Numbered from the stretch's first letter, positions 8,310 to 16,967 are shown. The stretch: 64,000 nucleotides of DNA from Oscillospiraceae bacterium (GCA_015063845.1 SVTJ01000010.1:1-64000); one strand, 5' to 3'. Program-made: numbers and translations. Notes: generated from the sequence alone by a model not told the origin.

Positions 8310-10127
8310 TTAAACGTCTATCTTTGCAAACGCCTTATCGTTGAAGGATACCGTATACTTTGCGGTGATCTCCTCGCCAACGTTTTCGATATCATCGCTG
8401 AGGATACCTGCTCTTACGTCTACGTACCACTCTGCGCGTCCGTCACCGTAATAAAGAGCTATACCGTACGTTCCCTCAGCAAGGTATATTACCTTAGAGG
8501 TTACTGCGCCAACGGTAATACCGTCACCAAATGCCCAGTTGTCGAACTCCGTAACGCCGCTGTCACCCTTAGCGTAGTCCTCAAAGTTTGTGAACGTAGC
8601 TGTGTCGCCTGCAAGCGCCTTGAACTCGTCAAGAGACATTCCCGCCTTAAGGCTTGTAAGAGCAGCCTCTGCTTCCTCTGCGCTGGAATATGCGAGAACA
8701 CCTATGTTCTTAGTGATAGCGTCGTTTCTATACTGTGCCTTTGTTACAAGGTAAACGCTCTCCTCGTACTTGGAAAGCTCATCCTTGTTTGCGGGAAGCT
8801 CTGCGCCGTTTGCGCTGTCTCCCTCTGCCTTGGTGTTAATGTCGCCCGTCTTTCTGCCCTCGCCGAATATCCACTTAATATCGTCGTTAGACTCGTCGTA
8901 AGAAGCCTTTTCCTTGATATAATTAGTAAGCTCATAGTCCATATTGGAGATATAGGTGGGTACAACACCTGTCGCTTCCTCGGTGCCTTCAAAGAAATCA
9001 ACAAACTCCTTTGTTACCTCAATGCCGAATATCTTATATACTCCGTTCGCCTCGGTCGAGACCTTTTCATACGTCTTGTCATTGATCATCATATCAACAA
9101 CGTATTCACCGAGCTTTTCCTTTATGGTTTCGCGATTTGCTTCACTGGGGAACTTATCCGCCGCGAGATCGCTCTCATCATCAATATCTCCGTAAGACGT
9201 ATCATAAACGTCACCCTTGATATCATTGAGAATGAACGTCTTAAACGCAGTAGGATCGGTAAGACCTGCGAGAACACTTGCCTTGGTCTTCGCTTCATTG
9301 ATCATTTCTTTGTACTTAGCCAGTATCTGTTCATCCGTAGCTCCCTCTTCGAGTGCGTTTTTCGCATCGCTGTACGTAACGGAGAACTTATAGTACATAT
9401 AGTCAGCTACGTCGTAGTCGAGCTTGTTGGCATCGTACTCCGCGTTGACTCTTTCGTCCGTTATCTTAGCGTCGAGCTCCTCGGAGATGGTATTAGCACA
9501 CTTGGAAGCGAGCATCGAAAGCTCCATTGCCTTGCGGATGTCCTTCATCTTCATACCCTCGCCGTAAACAACGGATATGTAGTTATTGACGTTGGTATAG
9601 CCGTACATCTCTGCATAGGTCTCGAGCATCTTGAGCTCTTCCTTCATGTTCTTCTTATCCTCGTCGTCAAGCTTGATGCCTCTTGTCTCTGCCTCTTCAC
9701 AGTATACGAGCATACGTGTGACCTCGGACTTGGTCATGGTCACCATATAGTCGTGCCACGTTCCCTGAGTAGGATCGCTCGTGTCGAGCGGCTGAGACTT
9801 AAGCGGGAGATTTGAATCCAGACCCATATACGAAACGTAAGAGCCGTTCTCCTGCAAGAACTGAGAATAGGTGGTCTGGAAGTAATATTTCATCATATTT
9901 CCGTTTACGCGGAAGTTTTCCGACTTAGCGGCGGTCTGCCAACGCGAGAATACGCCGTTTGCGGACATAAGGCTGAGTGCAACAGCCGCGAGAATAACGA
10001 CCGCGACCGTGATAGTGATAAGGTTAACCGCCCAGTTAGGCATTCCCTTCTTCTTTTTAGCGGGCTTTATTCCGAAAGCTACGGCATCGCTCGCCTTTTT
10101 TGTTTTGATTCTGTTAGACTTTCCCAT
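8310..10127 (-). CDS. Membrane-anchored SurA/PrsA-like protein
   Basis: A 605-residue protein with a Lys-rich cytoplasmic start, one transmembrane helix at about residues 33-54 (NLITITVAVVILAAVALSLM), and a large extracytoplasmic part. The outer part is mostly acidic helices with a SurA-N-like segment (KSEVTRMLVYCEEAETRGIKLDDEDKK) and a C-terminal stretch around 470-590 that could be a degenerate parvulin-like domain. Proteins of this layout in Clostridia are often called peptidyl-prolyl isomerases, but no confident active-site motif is seen. It probably helps secreted-protein folding; this is inference. Confidence 0.6.
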   Translation of the reverse strand: MGKSNRIKTKKASDAVAFGIKPAKKKKGMPNWAVNLITITVAVVILAAVALSLMSANGVFSRWQTAAKSENFRVNGNMMKYYFQTTYSQFLQENGSYVSYMGLDSNLPLKSQPLDTSDPTQGTWHDYMVTMTKSEVTRMLVYCEEAETRGIKLDDEDKKNMKEELKMLETYAEMYGYTNVNNYISVVYGEGMKMKDIRKAMELSMLASKCANTISEELDAKITDERVNAEYDANKLDYDVADYMYYKFSVTYSDAKNALEEGATDEQILAKYKEMINEAKTKASVLAGLTDPTAFKTFILNDIKGDVYDTSYGDIDDESDLAADKFPSEANRETIKEKLGEYVVDMMINDKTYEKVSTEANGVYKIFGIEVTKEFVDFFEGTEEATGVVPTYISNMDYELTNYIKEKASYDESNDDIKWIFGEGRKTGDINTKAEGDSANGAELPANKDELSKYEESVYLVTKAQYRNDAITKNIGVLAYSSAEEAEAALTSLKAGMSLDEFKALAGDTATFTNFEDYAKGDSGVTEFDNWAFGDGITVGAVTSKVIYLAEGTYGIALYYGDGRAEWYVDVRAGILSDDIENVGEEITAKYTVSFNDKAFAKIDV

Positions 10128-10298
10128 TTTGGGTTACCTCTTTTCTGACTTTATATGTTTTATGATAGCAGTCACTTCAATTATTATACAATCATAGAGT
10201 GATAAAACATTGAATTTAATTTAAACAATCTATGAATTCGCCAAAAAAGCTTATTTTTTGGCGAAAAAACCGAAAAATTCTCCGTGTATTTATTGATA

Positions 10299-11975
10299 TT
10301 AAACATCAACAATGACGGGTAATACCATCGGTTTGCGCTTGGTCTTAGAGTAGAGGAAGCGAGAAAGGTCGTCCTTGACGCTGTTTTTGAGGTGCATTCT
10401 GTCAACGACGTCGCCCGCGTCTATACATCTGTTGATGGCGATAGCGGCAATGTTTCTTACCTCGTCCATAAGCTCCTCAGACTCGCGCACATAAACGAAT
10501 CCTCTCGATACTATATCGGGCCCCGACACGAGCAAGCCCTCGTCGGCATCTATCGCCGCAACGACTATTATAATACCGTCCTGCGCGAGATGGCGGCGGT
10601 CGCGAAGCACGATGTTTCCAACGTCTCCTACGCCATATCCGTCAACAAGTATCTTTCCCGCAGGAACAGTGCCCGAAAATCTTGCGCCCTTGCTGTCTAT
10701 CTCAAGCACCTTTCCTATATCGGAAATGAAGATGTTGCCGTCCTCTACGCCCATATCAAGAGCAAGCTCTCTGTTTGCCGCAAGATGGCGGTATTCACCG
10801 TGTATGGGCATAAAATATTTAGGTCTGGTAAGAGCCTGCATGAGCTTGAGCTCCTCTTGGCAGGCGTGACCCGAAACGTGGACCTCTACCACAGCATCGT
10901 GAAGCACGCTCACTCCGTTCTTGGATAGCTCGTTTATGATTCGTCCAACAAGCTTTTCGTTACCCGGTATCGCGCTCGAGGACAAAACGACAAGATCGTT
11001 TCTGCCAAGCGTTACCTGAGAGTGGTCTCCAAACGCCATTCTGTAAAGAGCGGACATAGGCTCGCCCTGGCTTCCCGTGGTCACGAGCGTCAGCTCCTCG
11101 GGCTTGTAGCGTCTTATCTCGTTTATGTCAACGAGCACTCCCTCGGGCACGTTCATATATCCGAGCTCCACAGCCGCTCCGACTATGTTGAGCATACTGC
11201 GTCCCGTGATAGCCACCTTTCTGCCGTGGGCGGCGCTTACGTTGATTATCTGCTGTACGCGATGCACGTTCGAGGAAAAGGTAGCTATTACTATCCTCTT
11301 GTCCTTGTTCGAAGTGAAAATATACTCAAGCGACTTTCCGACCTTGCGCTCAGAGGGGGTAAAGCCCGCTCTTTCCGCGTTGGTCGACTCGCACATAAGC
11401 AAAAGAACTCCCTTTCTGCCTATCTCGCCAAGACGGGTAATGTTCATCATATCTCCGTCGATAGGGGTAACGTCCAGCTTGAAGTCACCCGTGTGAACTA
11501 TAACGCCGAGAGGCGTTGTTATCGCGAGACAGCAGGCGTCCGCGATAGAATGGTTTGTGTGGATGAACTCAACGGCAAATGAGCCAAGTCTCACCGTTTG
11601 TCCCGCCTTGACACAGTTGAGCTGAGGCTCAAAGGGCAAAACGTGCTCCGCGAGCTTGTTCTTTATGATGCCGAGAGTAAGGTTGGTACCGTATATCGGC
11701 ACGTTCATCGCACGCAAAAAGTAGGGGATCGCGCCGATATGGTCCTCGTGTCCGTGAGTGAGCACCATACCTCTTATCTTGTCGCAGTTTTCCTCAAGAT
11801 AGGTAAAATCGGGTATGACTATATCGATACCCGGCATATCTTCGTCAGGAAAGCCAAGACCGCAATCCACGATAATGATATCGTCCGCATATTCAAGCAC
11901 GGTAAGGTTCTTACCTATTTCGTTAAGACCGCCGAGCGCGATTATGCGAAGCTTGCCTTTTTCTTTCTTTGGCAT
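10299..11975 (-). CDS. rnj: Ribonuclease J
   Basis: A 558-residue metallo-beta-lactamase/beta-CASP nuclease for mRNA decay and rRNA 5' maturation (5'-3' exonuclease plus endonuclease). Zinc ligands appear in LTHGHEDHIGAIPYF; the beta-CASP region follows (STNAERAGFTPSE, ATFSSNVHR, HVSGHACQEELKLM). Length is full. A single gene is seen in the window, so J1 or J2 type is not assigned. It has a leader of about 185 nt from its promoter. Confidence 0.95.
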   Translation of the reverse strand: MPKKEKGKLRIIALGGLNEIGKNLTVLEYADDIIIVDCGLGFPDEDMPGIDIVIPDFTYLEENCDKIRGMVLTHGHEDHIGAIPYFLRAMNVPIYGTNLTLGIIKNKLAEHVLPFEPQLNCVKAGQTVRLGSFAVEFIHTNHSIADACCLAITTPLGVIVHTGDFKLDVTPIDGDMMNITRLGEIGRKGVLLLMCESTNAERAGFTPSERKVGKSLEYIFTSNKDKRIVIATFSSNVHRVQQIINVSAAHGRKVAITGRSMLNIVGAAVELGYMNVPEGVLVDINEIRRYKPEELTLVTTGSQGEPMSALYRMAFGDHSQVTLGRNDLVVLSSSAIPGNEKLVGRIINELSKNGVSVLHDAVVEVHVSGHACQEELKLMQALTRPKYFMPIHGEYRHLAANRELALDMGVEDGNIFISDIGKVLEIDSKGARFSGTVPAGKILVDGYGVGDVGNIVLRDRRHLAQDGIIIVVAAIDADEGLLVSGPDIVSRGFVYVRESEELMDEVRNIAAIAINRCIDAGDVVDRMHLKNSVKDDLSRFLYSKTKRKPMVLPVIVDV

Positions 11976-12160
11976 AATTTCTCCTATTCTGTTTTATTTA
12001 TTTGGTTTATGAATATCGGGCGCGCGCCAACGTCCCCGCGCGACCGTGACATACTGATTTGATAATGCTTTTTATAAAATGAGCATAAGGATACGACCTC
12101 TTTCAAGACGCACAGCACCGCTCCCTATGCGCTCAAAGAGGTGAGAATATCAAATTTTGA
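11976..12160 (-). promoter_or_regulatory. Long structured 5' leader of rnj
   Basis: About 185 nt of untranslated sequence between promoter and ATG, including a GC-rich stretch with GGCGCGCGCC-type self-complementarity (about 12018-12045). No known riboswitch was recognised. RNase J could act on its own leader, but that is speculation. Confidence 0.35.
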
Positions 12161-12169
12161 CCCAGAAGT

Positions 12170-12198
12170 ATTATACCACACTTCCCTCTTCTTGTCAA
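12170..12198 (-). promoter_or_regulatory. Promoter of rnj
   Basis: TTGACA (12193-12198), 17 bp, TATAAT (12170-12175) on the minus strand. Confidence 0.85.
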
Positions 12199-12231
12199 CA
12201 CGTTTTTGTCGTCGCGCACCGACAGCGAGCG

Positions 12232-12492
12232 TCATAAAAACGCCAAAAGACACACCAAAAGCGACAGTACCGCGCCAAGTATCGCCGAGCACGCGACAAG
12301 CAGAGCCGTGCGAAGCCCTCGCCGCACATATCTCTTGTGCGCGCCGCTGTCATTGATTATTTTGTTTGCCTCTTTCACGACGTCCGCTCGCTCAGATGCC
12401 CCACCCTTTCTCAACACAAAATACACCGCCTCGAATTTGCTGTTCGGCTCGGTCCTGACAACTATTACGTTTCTGTTTATTCCCTTTAACAT
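12232..12492 (-). CDS. Small conserved membrane protein
   Basis: An 86-residue protein. The N-terminal half (MLKGINRNVIVVRTEPNSKFEAVYFVLRK) resembles a small family common in Clostridia of unknown function, often beginning with M(L/V)KG. The C-terminal 25 residues are one hydrophobic helix (TALLVACSAILGAVLSLLVCLLAFL). The rnj promoter starts immediately downstream, so the two genes may be weakly co-transcribed. Confidence 0.6.
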   Translation of the reverse strand: MLKGINRNVIVVRTEPNSKFEAVYFVLRKGGASERADVVKEANKIINDSGAHKRYVRRGLRTALLVACSAILGAVLSLLVCLLAFL

Positions 12493-12561
12493 TTACACAC
12501 CGCCCAAATACTCTCTTTCTTTGCTTAGTATTGCCAAATATCACTAAAATAAACACAAAAA

Positions 12562-12586
12562 GGAGCAGCCGAAGTTCGGCTGCTCC
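12562..12586 (-). terminator. Terminator of the lipoprotein gene
   Basis: Near-perfect palindrome (12 bp arms); on the minus strand TTTTTGTGTTT follows. Confidence 0.85.
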
Positions 12587-12603
12587 CCATCTATTGCTTT
12601 GAT

Positions 12604-14055
12604 TTAGTTGAACTGAACGTCCATTGTCTGAACAAGCTTCAGCTTGTATCCGCTGTCGGTGTAATTGAGAGTTACGGTATAAACGTAGCTCTTGATGCTG
12701 TCTCCGTTCATTGTAACGGTAAGAACTGCGGACGTGGACGTCACCTTTGCTCCCGTTTCGGTTATAGCCTCTTTGAGCTCGTCTGCCGCGGACGGGAAGA
12801 AAGTAAACTCATAAACGCCGTCGCTCTTCTGCGCGATGCTCTGTATCTTGCCCGATGAGAAATCCGGGTAGTTTACAAAGTCGGACATAAAGGCCTTTGC
12901 CTCAAGGTCGGTGCAGATAGTCGCAGTGCCCACGGTACTGCCCTCCTGCATCACACTCTGTTTTCCGTTGGAATACGAGTATACGGTTATATCTTTCGTA
13001 GAAGGATTGCTGACATCTCCGTTTTGCATCTTTACGTTGTATTTGAACTTATTACCCTCATAATACGCGGAGCCTGTGTATTTATAGGAAGCGCGGCTGT
13101 AGCTTGTGCCGTTGTCAGCGTCGGATACACGGGTCAAAAGGCCCGCTGTGAAATTAACGCGCTCGTTATACTCCTCGCGTGCTTCAAAAGCATCGGCTAC
13201 CTTGTCGATAACAGTAAGATCCTTTGTCTCGGTATAGCTGCCAAGGTCGGGCTCATCCACCTCAGTCTCACCGTAATCGTCGTATTCTATCTCTATACAA
13301 AGAGTAGGAACAGAGCTTGCCGTCTTTCCGCTTATAACAGCGAAAATATAGTTAGCTTCTATGTACTGAGGATAATACTTCTTGTCGTACTCTATGGTGA
13401 CCTCGACGTCCTTGAGATAAAAGGTCGACTCGAATATATCCGCAACACCGCCAACCATCTTTTTCATATTCTTAAGGCCTTCTTCGCTCGCGCCCGACAT
13501 AGTGGTGGTCCAAGAGCCGTCGTCCTCATCGCGCTCCGCTTCCTTGTTGGAGAAGTACTCAACCTTGAAATCCGTATTGTCATCTTCTTTGCTCTCAAGG
13601 TATTCTCTGTATTGGTCCGCGCTTGAGGGAGCCCAAAGCTTCTGGTCTACCTTATTATCCTTATACGATATATACATCTTGCCGTCGTAATAACCGTTTA
13701 CCGTGGTGGCGATGTTTGTCTCCTCAATTCCCTCTCCGCTCACCTTGGCATTTGTATACGTGGTCTCATAATACGCCATATCCTCACCGTGGATGTCATA
13801 AAACTTTATCTCACCGTTTCCGCTTGCGGAAACAGACATACCGTCAACGTTACCGGATACCTTCATAGTCATCTCAGCAGTATAAGAATCGACCTCGCCA
13901 ATAACCTCGTCCGCAAGCTCATAAAGCTTTTCCGCGCGCTCGTCCTCGTCCATCTCAAGGAGCTCCTTTATCTGTCTGCGTCCGCAGGAAGCAAGACACG
14001 CAGTCAGCATAACAAGTGCCAGAACAAGGCTCAAAACTCTAAAATACTTTTTCAT
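12604..14055 (-). CDS. Predicted lipoprotein, unknown function
   Basis: A 483-residue secreted protein with a lipoprotein signal. Two candidate lipid-anchor cysteines are seen, Cys20 (LTAC) and Cys24 (LASCG); the second fits best. The mature part is acidic and beta-rich, with phrases such as SYTAEMTMKVSGNVDG and GEIKFYDIHGEDMAYYETT, which recall large outer-surface folds of the LolA/LppX-like kind, but no homolog is recognised. It is monocistronic with its own promoter and terminator. Confidence 0.65.
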   Translation of the reverse strand: MKKYFRVLSLVLALVMLTACLASCGRRQIKELLEMDEDERAEKLYELADEVIGEVDSYTAEMTMKVSGNVDGMSVSASGNGEIKFYDIHGEDMAYYETTYTNAKVSGEGIEETNIATTVNGYYDGKMYISYKDNKVDQKLWAPSSADQYREYLESKEDDNTDFKVEYFSNKEAERDEDDGSWTTTMSGASEEGLKNMKKMVGGVADIFESTFYLKDVEVTIEYDKKYYPQYIEANYIFAVISGKTASSVPTLCIEIEYDDYGETEVDEPDLGSYTETKDLTVIDKVADAFEAREEYNERVNFTAGLLTRVSDADNGTSYSRASYKYTGSAYYEGNKFKYNVKMQNGDVSNPSTKDITVYSYSNGKQSVMQEGSTVGTATICTDLEAKAFMSDFVNYPDFSSGKIQSIAQKSDGVYEFTFFPSAADELKEAITETGAKVTSTSAVLTVTMNGDSIKSYVYTVTLNYTDSGYKLKLVQTMDVQFN

Positions 14056-14097
14056 AACAGTTCTCCTTTCGGTCGTGCTTGTAAAATCGCTATAAAT

Positions 14098-14126
14098 ATT
14101 ATATCATATTCAGCGCGCTTTGTCAA
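14098..14126 (-). promoter_or_regulatory. Promoter of the 12604-14055 lipoprotein gene
   Basis: TTGACA (14121-14126), 17 bp, TATAAT (14098-14103) on the minus strand. Confidence 0.85.
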
Positions 14127-14182
14127 TAAACCGACGGATGTGCTGTTGCACAAAAATATTGAATGTTTTTTAAAAAAAGTGC

Positions 14183-14211
14183 TTGACAAAGCGAAACGTT
14201 TGTGATATAAT
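14183..14211 (+). promoter_or_regulatory. Promoter of tRNA-Gln
   Basis: TTGACA (14183-14188), 17 bp, TATAAT (14206-14211), 16 bp before the tRNA. Confidence 0.88.
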
Positions 14212-14227
14212 ACGCTTTGTCAGTCAA

Positions 14228-14303
14228 TGGGGCATCGCCAAGCGGTAAGGCAACGGACTCTGACTCCGTCATTACCTAGGTTCGAATCCTAGTGCCCCAG
14301 CCA
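14228..14303 (+). tRNA. tRNA-Gln(CTG), CCA encoded
   Basis: A complete cloverleaf: acceptor stem TGGGGCA/TGCCCCA with the U1-A72 pair typical of bacterial tRNA-Gln, anticodon stem ACGGA/TCCGT with loop CTCTGAC (anticodon CTG, reads CAG), T arm with GTTCGAATC, discriminator G and encoded CCA at 14301-14303. It is flanked by its own promoter and terminator. Confidence 0.95.
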
Positions 14304-14342
14304 AAAAGAAACACCACCCTGTTGGGTGGTGTTTCTTTTTGG
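14301..14342 (+). terminator. Terminator of tRNA-Gln
   Basis: A 19-bp stem (14301-14319 with 14324-14342) and loop TGTT; the stem begins inside the encoded CCA. The descending arm contains the T-run. Confidence 0.85.
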
Positions 14343-14345
14343 CTG

Positions 14346-14522
14346 CGACGCTATCGCGTCGAATCGAGCCCCGTAACGCTTGCGTTACGGGATTAGGTTC
14401 GCATTTTGCGAGCAAGGCGATGGGAGCTCGCTCACAAGAGCCGCGAGCAAAAATCTTCATATTTGCGGAGCAAATGTGAATACCCTAGTGCCAAACGAAC
14501 GGGGCGTCGGGGACGTCGCCCC
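14346..14522. repeat. Palindrome-rich intergenic spacer
   Basis: Four separate inverted repeats follow one another without a gene: 14346-14361 (CGACGC/GCGTCG), 14370-14391 (CCCGTAACGC/GCGTTACGGG), 14457-14479 (TCATATTTGC/GCAAATGTGA) and 14501-14522 (GGGGCG/CGCCCC). GCGAGCAA also recurs. It looks like a patch of REP-like elements beside a tRNA, or remnants of a past insertion. Confidence 0.5.
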
Positions 14523-14535
14523 CTACAAGTTTTTC

Positions 14536-14564
14536 TTTACATTCCCGCAAAGATATGCTATAAT
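14536..14564 (+). promoter_or_regulatory. Promoter of the SASA esterase gene
   Basis: TTTACA (14536-14541), 17 bp, TATAAT (14559-14564). Confidence 0.75.
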
Positions 14565-14593
14565 AAACGCAGAAAAACTTACGGGGGGAAGTT

Positions 14594-15349
14594 ATGATAC
14601 ATTCTGTTTTAATTATCGGACAATCGAATATGGCGGGTAGAGGATTTGCTTCCGAAGTAGAGCCAATTCAAAACAAGGACGTCGTTATCGCGAGAAACGG
14701 AAGATGGCGACCTATGTACGTACCCGTCAACCCCGACAGAGCGACCTCGGGTGTCAGTCTTGCGGAGAGCTTTGCGGACATCTACTCCAAAGAAAAGGGT
14801 GTGAGGGTCGGTATAATTCCCTGTGCTGACGGCGGCACTTCTCTTGACCAATGGGCAGTTGGCGGTCTTCTTTTTGACCACGCGTGTTATATGGCAAAAT
14901 TGGCACAGCGCACTTCTACTATCGCGGCGGTGCTCTGGCATCAGGGAGAATCCGACTGCAACGATGATCGCTATCCATTTTACGAAGAAAAGCTTCTTAG
15001 AATAATAGACGGCTTCAGAGAAAGACTTGATCTTTATGACGTTCCGTTTCTTGTCGGCGGCCTTGGAGATTTTTTGAAGGACTGCAAGCATTCAAGTGCA
15101 ATTCCCGCAAATTTTGCTCACATCAATGCTGCATTGCAAAGAATTCCCGAAAGGAGAGAACGTGTTGGCTTTGTGTCGGCAGAAGGTCTTGGCGCAAATC
15201 CCGACAATCTTCATTTCTCCGCGACGGCGCTGAGAGAGTTTGGCGCGCGTTATTACACCGAATTCTTAAAGCACGAGGACAAAAACAAGGTATTTGAGGA
15301 AAAGCCAAGCGCAGATCTCGCTATCGTCAACAACATTGAGCTGCTTTGA
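14594..15349 (+). CDS. SASA-family (sialate O-acetylesterase-like) esterase
   Basis: A 251-residue SGNH-fold carbohydrate esterase of the SASA/DUF303 type. It has GQSNMAGRG with the nucleophilic Ser, the block WHQGESD, and NLHFS with the catalytic His near the end. No signal peptide is present, so it should act in the cytoplasm on imported acetylated sugars. Family members deacetylate sialic acid or acetyl-xylan oligosaccharides; the substrate is unknown. A GGGGGGAAG site precedes the ATG. Confidence 0.83.
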   Translation: MIHSVLIIGQSNMAGRGFASEVEPIQNKDVVIARNGRWRPMYVPVNPDRATSGVSLAESFADIYSKEKGVRVGIIPCADGGTSLDQWAVGGLLFDHACYMAKLAQRTSTIAAVLWHQGESDCNDDRYPFYEEKLLRIIDGFRERLDLYDVPFLVGGLGDFLKDCKHSSAIPANFAHINAALQRIPERRERVGFVSAEGLGANPDNLHFSATALREFGARYYTEFLKHEDKNKVFEEKPSADLAIVNNIELL

Positions 15350-15397
15350 CCTACCGCTCATGCGTTAAATGAGAGTGCCCACCTACCAAGAATAACA

Positions 15398-15432
15398 AAA
15401 GACCTTTGTGTATTCTTTACACAAAGGTCTTT
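15398..15432. terminator. Bidirectional terminator
   Basis: A 15-bp stem (15398-15412 with 15418-15432) between the convergent esterase and Xre genes, A/T flanked. Confidence 0.8.
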
Positions 15433-15631
15433 ATTTATCTTCTGTTCTTCCGAGCAAATAATCAAGGGATACATCAAAATAGTCCGCAAATTTTATGAGC
15501 ACATCATAATCTGCTTGACGCTCCATGTTTTCGTATCGGGATATCGTGTTTTGATTCATATTCAAGTCAAGCGCAAGCTTTAATTGAGATATATTTCTTT
15601 CTTTTCGCAATTTTTTGAGCCTAAATTCCAT
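15431..15631 (-). CDS. Xre/Cro-type HTH regulator
   Basis: A 66-residue single-domain helix-turn-helix protein. The HTH runs from RNISQLKLALDLNMNQNTISRYENMER, followed by the dimer-type tail DYFDVSLDYLLGRTED. It is divergent from a small zinc-ribbon membrane protein gene; the shared 100-bp spacer holds two perfect palindromes, one over a -10 box, so it probably represses both genes. Confidence 0.88.
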   Translation of the reverse strand: MEFRLKKLRKERNISQLKLALDLNMNQNTISRYENMERQADYDVLIKFADYFDVSLDYLLGRTEDK

Positions 15632-15658
15632 ATTTTTCTCCTTTTTTCAACAAAGCTC

Positions 15659-15687
15659 TTGACTTTATTATACCAATTTGGTATAAT
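15659..15687 (+). promoter_or_regulatory. Promoter of the zinc-ribbon membrane protein gene
   Basis: TTGACT (15659-15664), 17 bp, TATAAT (15682-15687). The -10 lies in the right arm of a palindrome. Confidence 0.75.
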
Positions 15688-15711
15688 AATTATATCCCGT
15701 TTCGGGATATA
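15665..15711. promoter_or_regulatory. Two adjacent palindromes, candidate operators
   Basis: TTATTATACC-AATTT-GGTATAATAA (15665-15689) is followed directly by TATATCCCG-TTT-CGGGATATA (15691-15711). Both are perfect. They cover the promoter between the divergent Xre gene and its neighbour. Confidence 0.65.
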
Positions 15712-15732
15712 ACAACAATAAGGAGATTTACT

Positions 15733-16020
15733 ATGGGATTGAATCGTAAGTGCCCCAAATGTGGCAGCGAAAAAGTACAGTTATCAGATACCACCAAAAA
15801 ACACGGTTGTTTGTGGTTTATTTTGCTGGGATGGATCTATATCCTTTGGATGTTCTTCAAATGGATGATCGGCTTTATGGTCTTGATTTGCCTTGATTGG
15901 TGGATGGCAATTATAAAAAAATCGCAGAACAAGGGATATGTATGGAAATCCAAGAGATGGTTTTCAGGAAAGACCCAATACTACTATTGCCATGATTGCG
16001 GACACAATTTCAAGGCATAA
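15733..16020 (+). CDS. Small zinc-ribbon membrane protein
   Basis: A 95-residue protein with a CPKCGS knuckle at the start, two hydrophobic helices between residues 26 and 65 (WFILLGWIYILWMFF; IGFMVLICLDWWMAII) and a CHDCGH knuckle at the end. The two knuckles could form one zinc ribbon across the membrane hairpin. Such proteins often sit beside small Xre regulators; the function is unknown. Confidence 0.65.
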   Translation: MGLNRKCPKCGSEKVQLSDTTKKHGCLWFILLGWIYILWMFFKWMIGFMVLICLDWWMAIIKKSQNKGYVWKSKRWFSGKTQYYYCHDCGHNFKA

Positions 16021-16035
16021 ATTTGGATACACCGC

Positions 16036-16059
16036 AAAGGACACCTTCGGGTGTCCTTT
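16036..16059 (+). terminator. Terminator with UUCG tetraloop
   Basis: A 10-bp stem (16036-16045 with 16050-16059) closed by C(TTCG)G, followed by T-rich sequence. Confidence 0.85.
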
Positions 16060-16147
16060 TTGCTTTGTTTTCACCGCGTTGTATTCGCTAAAGGAGCGTA
16101 ACATTTACGTCTCCAACAAAGATTCGACAAAAAATCGACACAAAAAC

Positions 16148-16176
16148 TTGACACATTTGCCGTTTGGTGATAAAAT
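16148..16176 (+). promoter_or_regulatory. Promoter of the 16233 membrane protein gene
   Basis: TTGACA (16148-16153), 17 bp, TAAAAT (16171-16176). Confidence 0.75.
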
Positions 16177-16232
16177 TAATCAAGGAAAGGCGAACGTCTT
16201 TACATATTGCTTTTGAAAGAAAGGACAAGATC

Positions 16233-16907
16233 ATGAGCAAAAATTTATCCAACATTTTAACTGTGTTCAAGGTGGTAAAGGTCCTTGCGCAGGTAGTTTT
16301 CGTTTTCAGTATAATCGGCTGTGCGGGCTGCGTGCTCGGACTTATGACGCTTCCTATGGCAGGCGCTATGATACCTACGGGACTGCTTTCCGAGGTGGGA
16401 CTTGACCTGCTGTCCGCTTATCAAGCTTGCATCGTAGGCGCAATAGTCTGCGTGGGCGAGCTCATTTTCGCGATATTCGCAAAGCGTTATTTCAAGAACG
16501 TTCTGGATGCGGGAACGCCCTTTACGTTTGACGGAGCAAAGGAAAGCTTCAGACTTGGAATCGCTTCTATCATAATCTCGGCAGCAACCTCGGTGATAGC
16601 GGGAATAGTTTCTCTCGGATTTCTTGCGTTCTCGTCTCCCCTCTCCACTGAATCCGATGCGAGTGTGACCTTCTCGCTCACGACAGGACTTATCTTTTTG
16701 TTCCTGTCCATGGTATTCAAGCACGGAGCGGAGCTGAGAGAAGCAAACGCACAGCAAGCAGCTCAAATGGTGGCTCAGCAGCAAGCATTCGCAGAGCAAG
16801 AAGCAGCACGAGCTAAGGCAGAGCAAGAAGCGGCACGCGCTCAGACGGAGCAGTCCGAAGAGCAGCCCGAGACCGACGCGCAGAGCGCGGATAGCGAAGC
16901 GGAATAA
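16233..16907 (+). CDS. Membrane protein with Gln/Ala/Glu-rich cytoplasmic tail
   Basis: A 224-residue protein with about four hydrophobic helices over residues 10-165, similar in layout to DUF2975-type membrane proteins, and a low-complexity helical tail made of AEQEAARAKAEQEAARAQTEQ-like heptads, likely a short coiled coil. The start at 16233 has a GAAAGGAC site; an upstream in-frame Met overlaps the -10 region and is not used. Function is not recognised. Confidence 0.65.
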   Translation: MSKNLSNILTVFKVVKVLAQVVFVFSIIGCAGCVLGLMTLPMAGAMIPTGLLSEVGLDLLSAYQACIVGAIVCVGELIFAIFAKRYFKNVLDAGTPFTFDGAKESFRLGIASIIISAATSVIAGIVSLGFLAFSSPLSTESDASVTFSLTTGLIFLFLSMVFKHGAELREANAQQAAQMVAQQQAFAEQEAARAKAEQEAARAQTEQSEEQPETDAQSADSEAE

Positions 16908-16928
16908 TTTGTTTTTACGTTTATAAGA

Positions 16929-16959
16929 AAAAGCAGAGTAGCAATGCTACTCTGCTTTT
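16929..16959. terminator. Bidirectional terminator
   Basis: A 14-bp perfect stem (16929-16942 with 16946-16959), loop AAT, between convergent genes. Confidence 0.85.
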
Positions 16960-16967
16960 GTTCTTTC

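Noticed and set aside
8211..9815. 534-codon plus-strand open frame
   Set aside because: It is antisense to the membrane-anchored foldase-like gene (8310-10127); composition is that of reversed codons (many Cys, Arg, Leu, Val), with no domain or RBS.
14272..14460. Minus-strand frame ending in GALGFEPR
   Set aside because: Classic artefact of translating the reverse of a tRNA T-arm (here tRNA-Gln) and its terminator.
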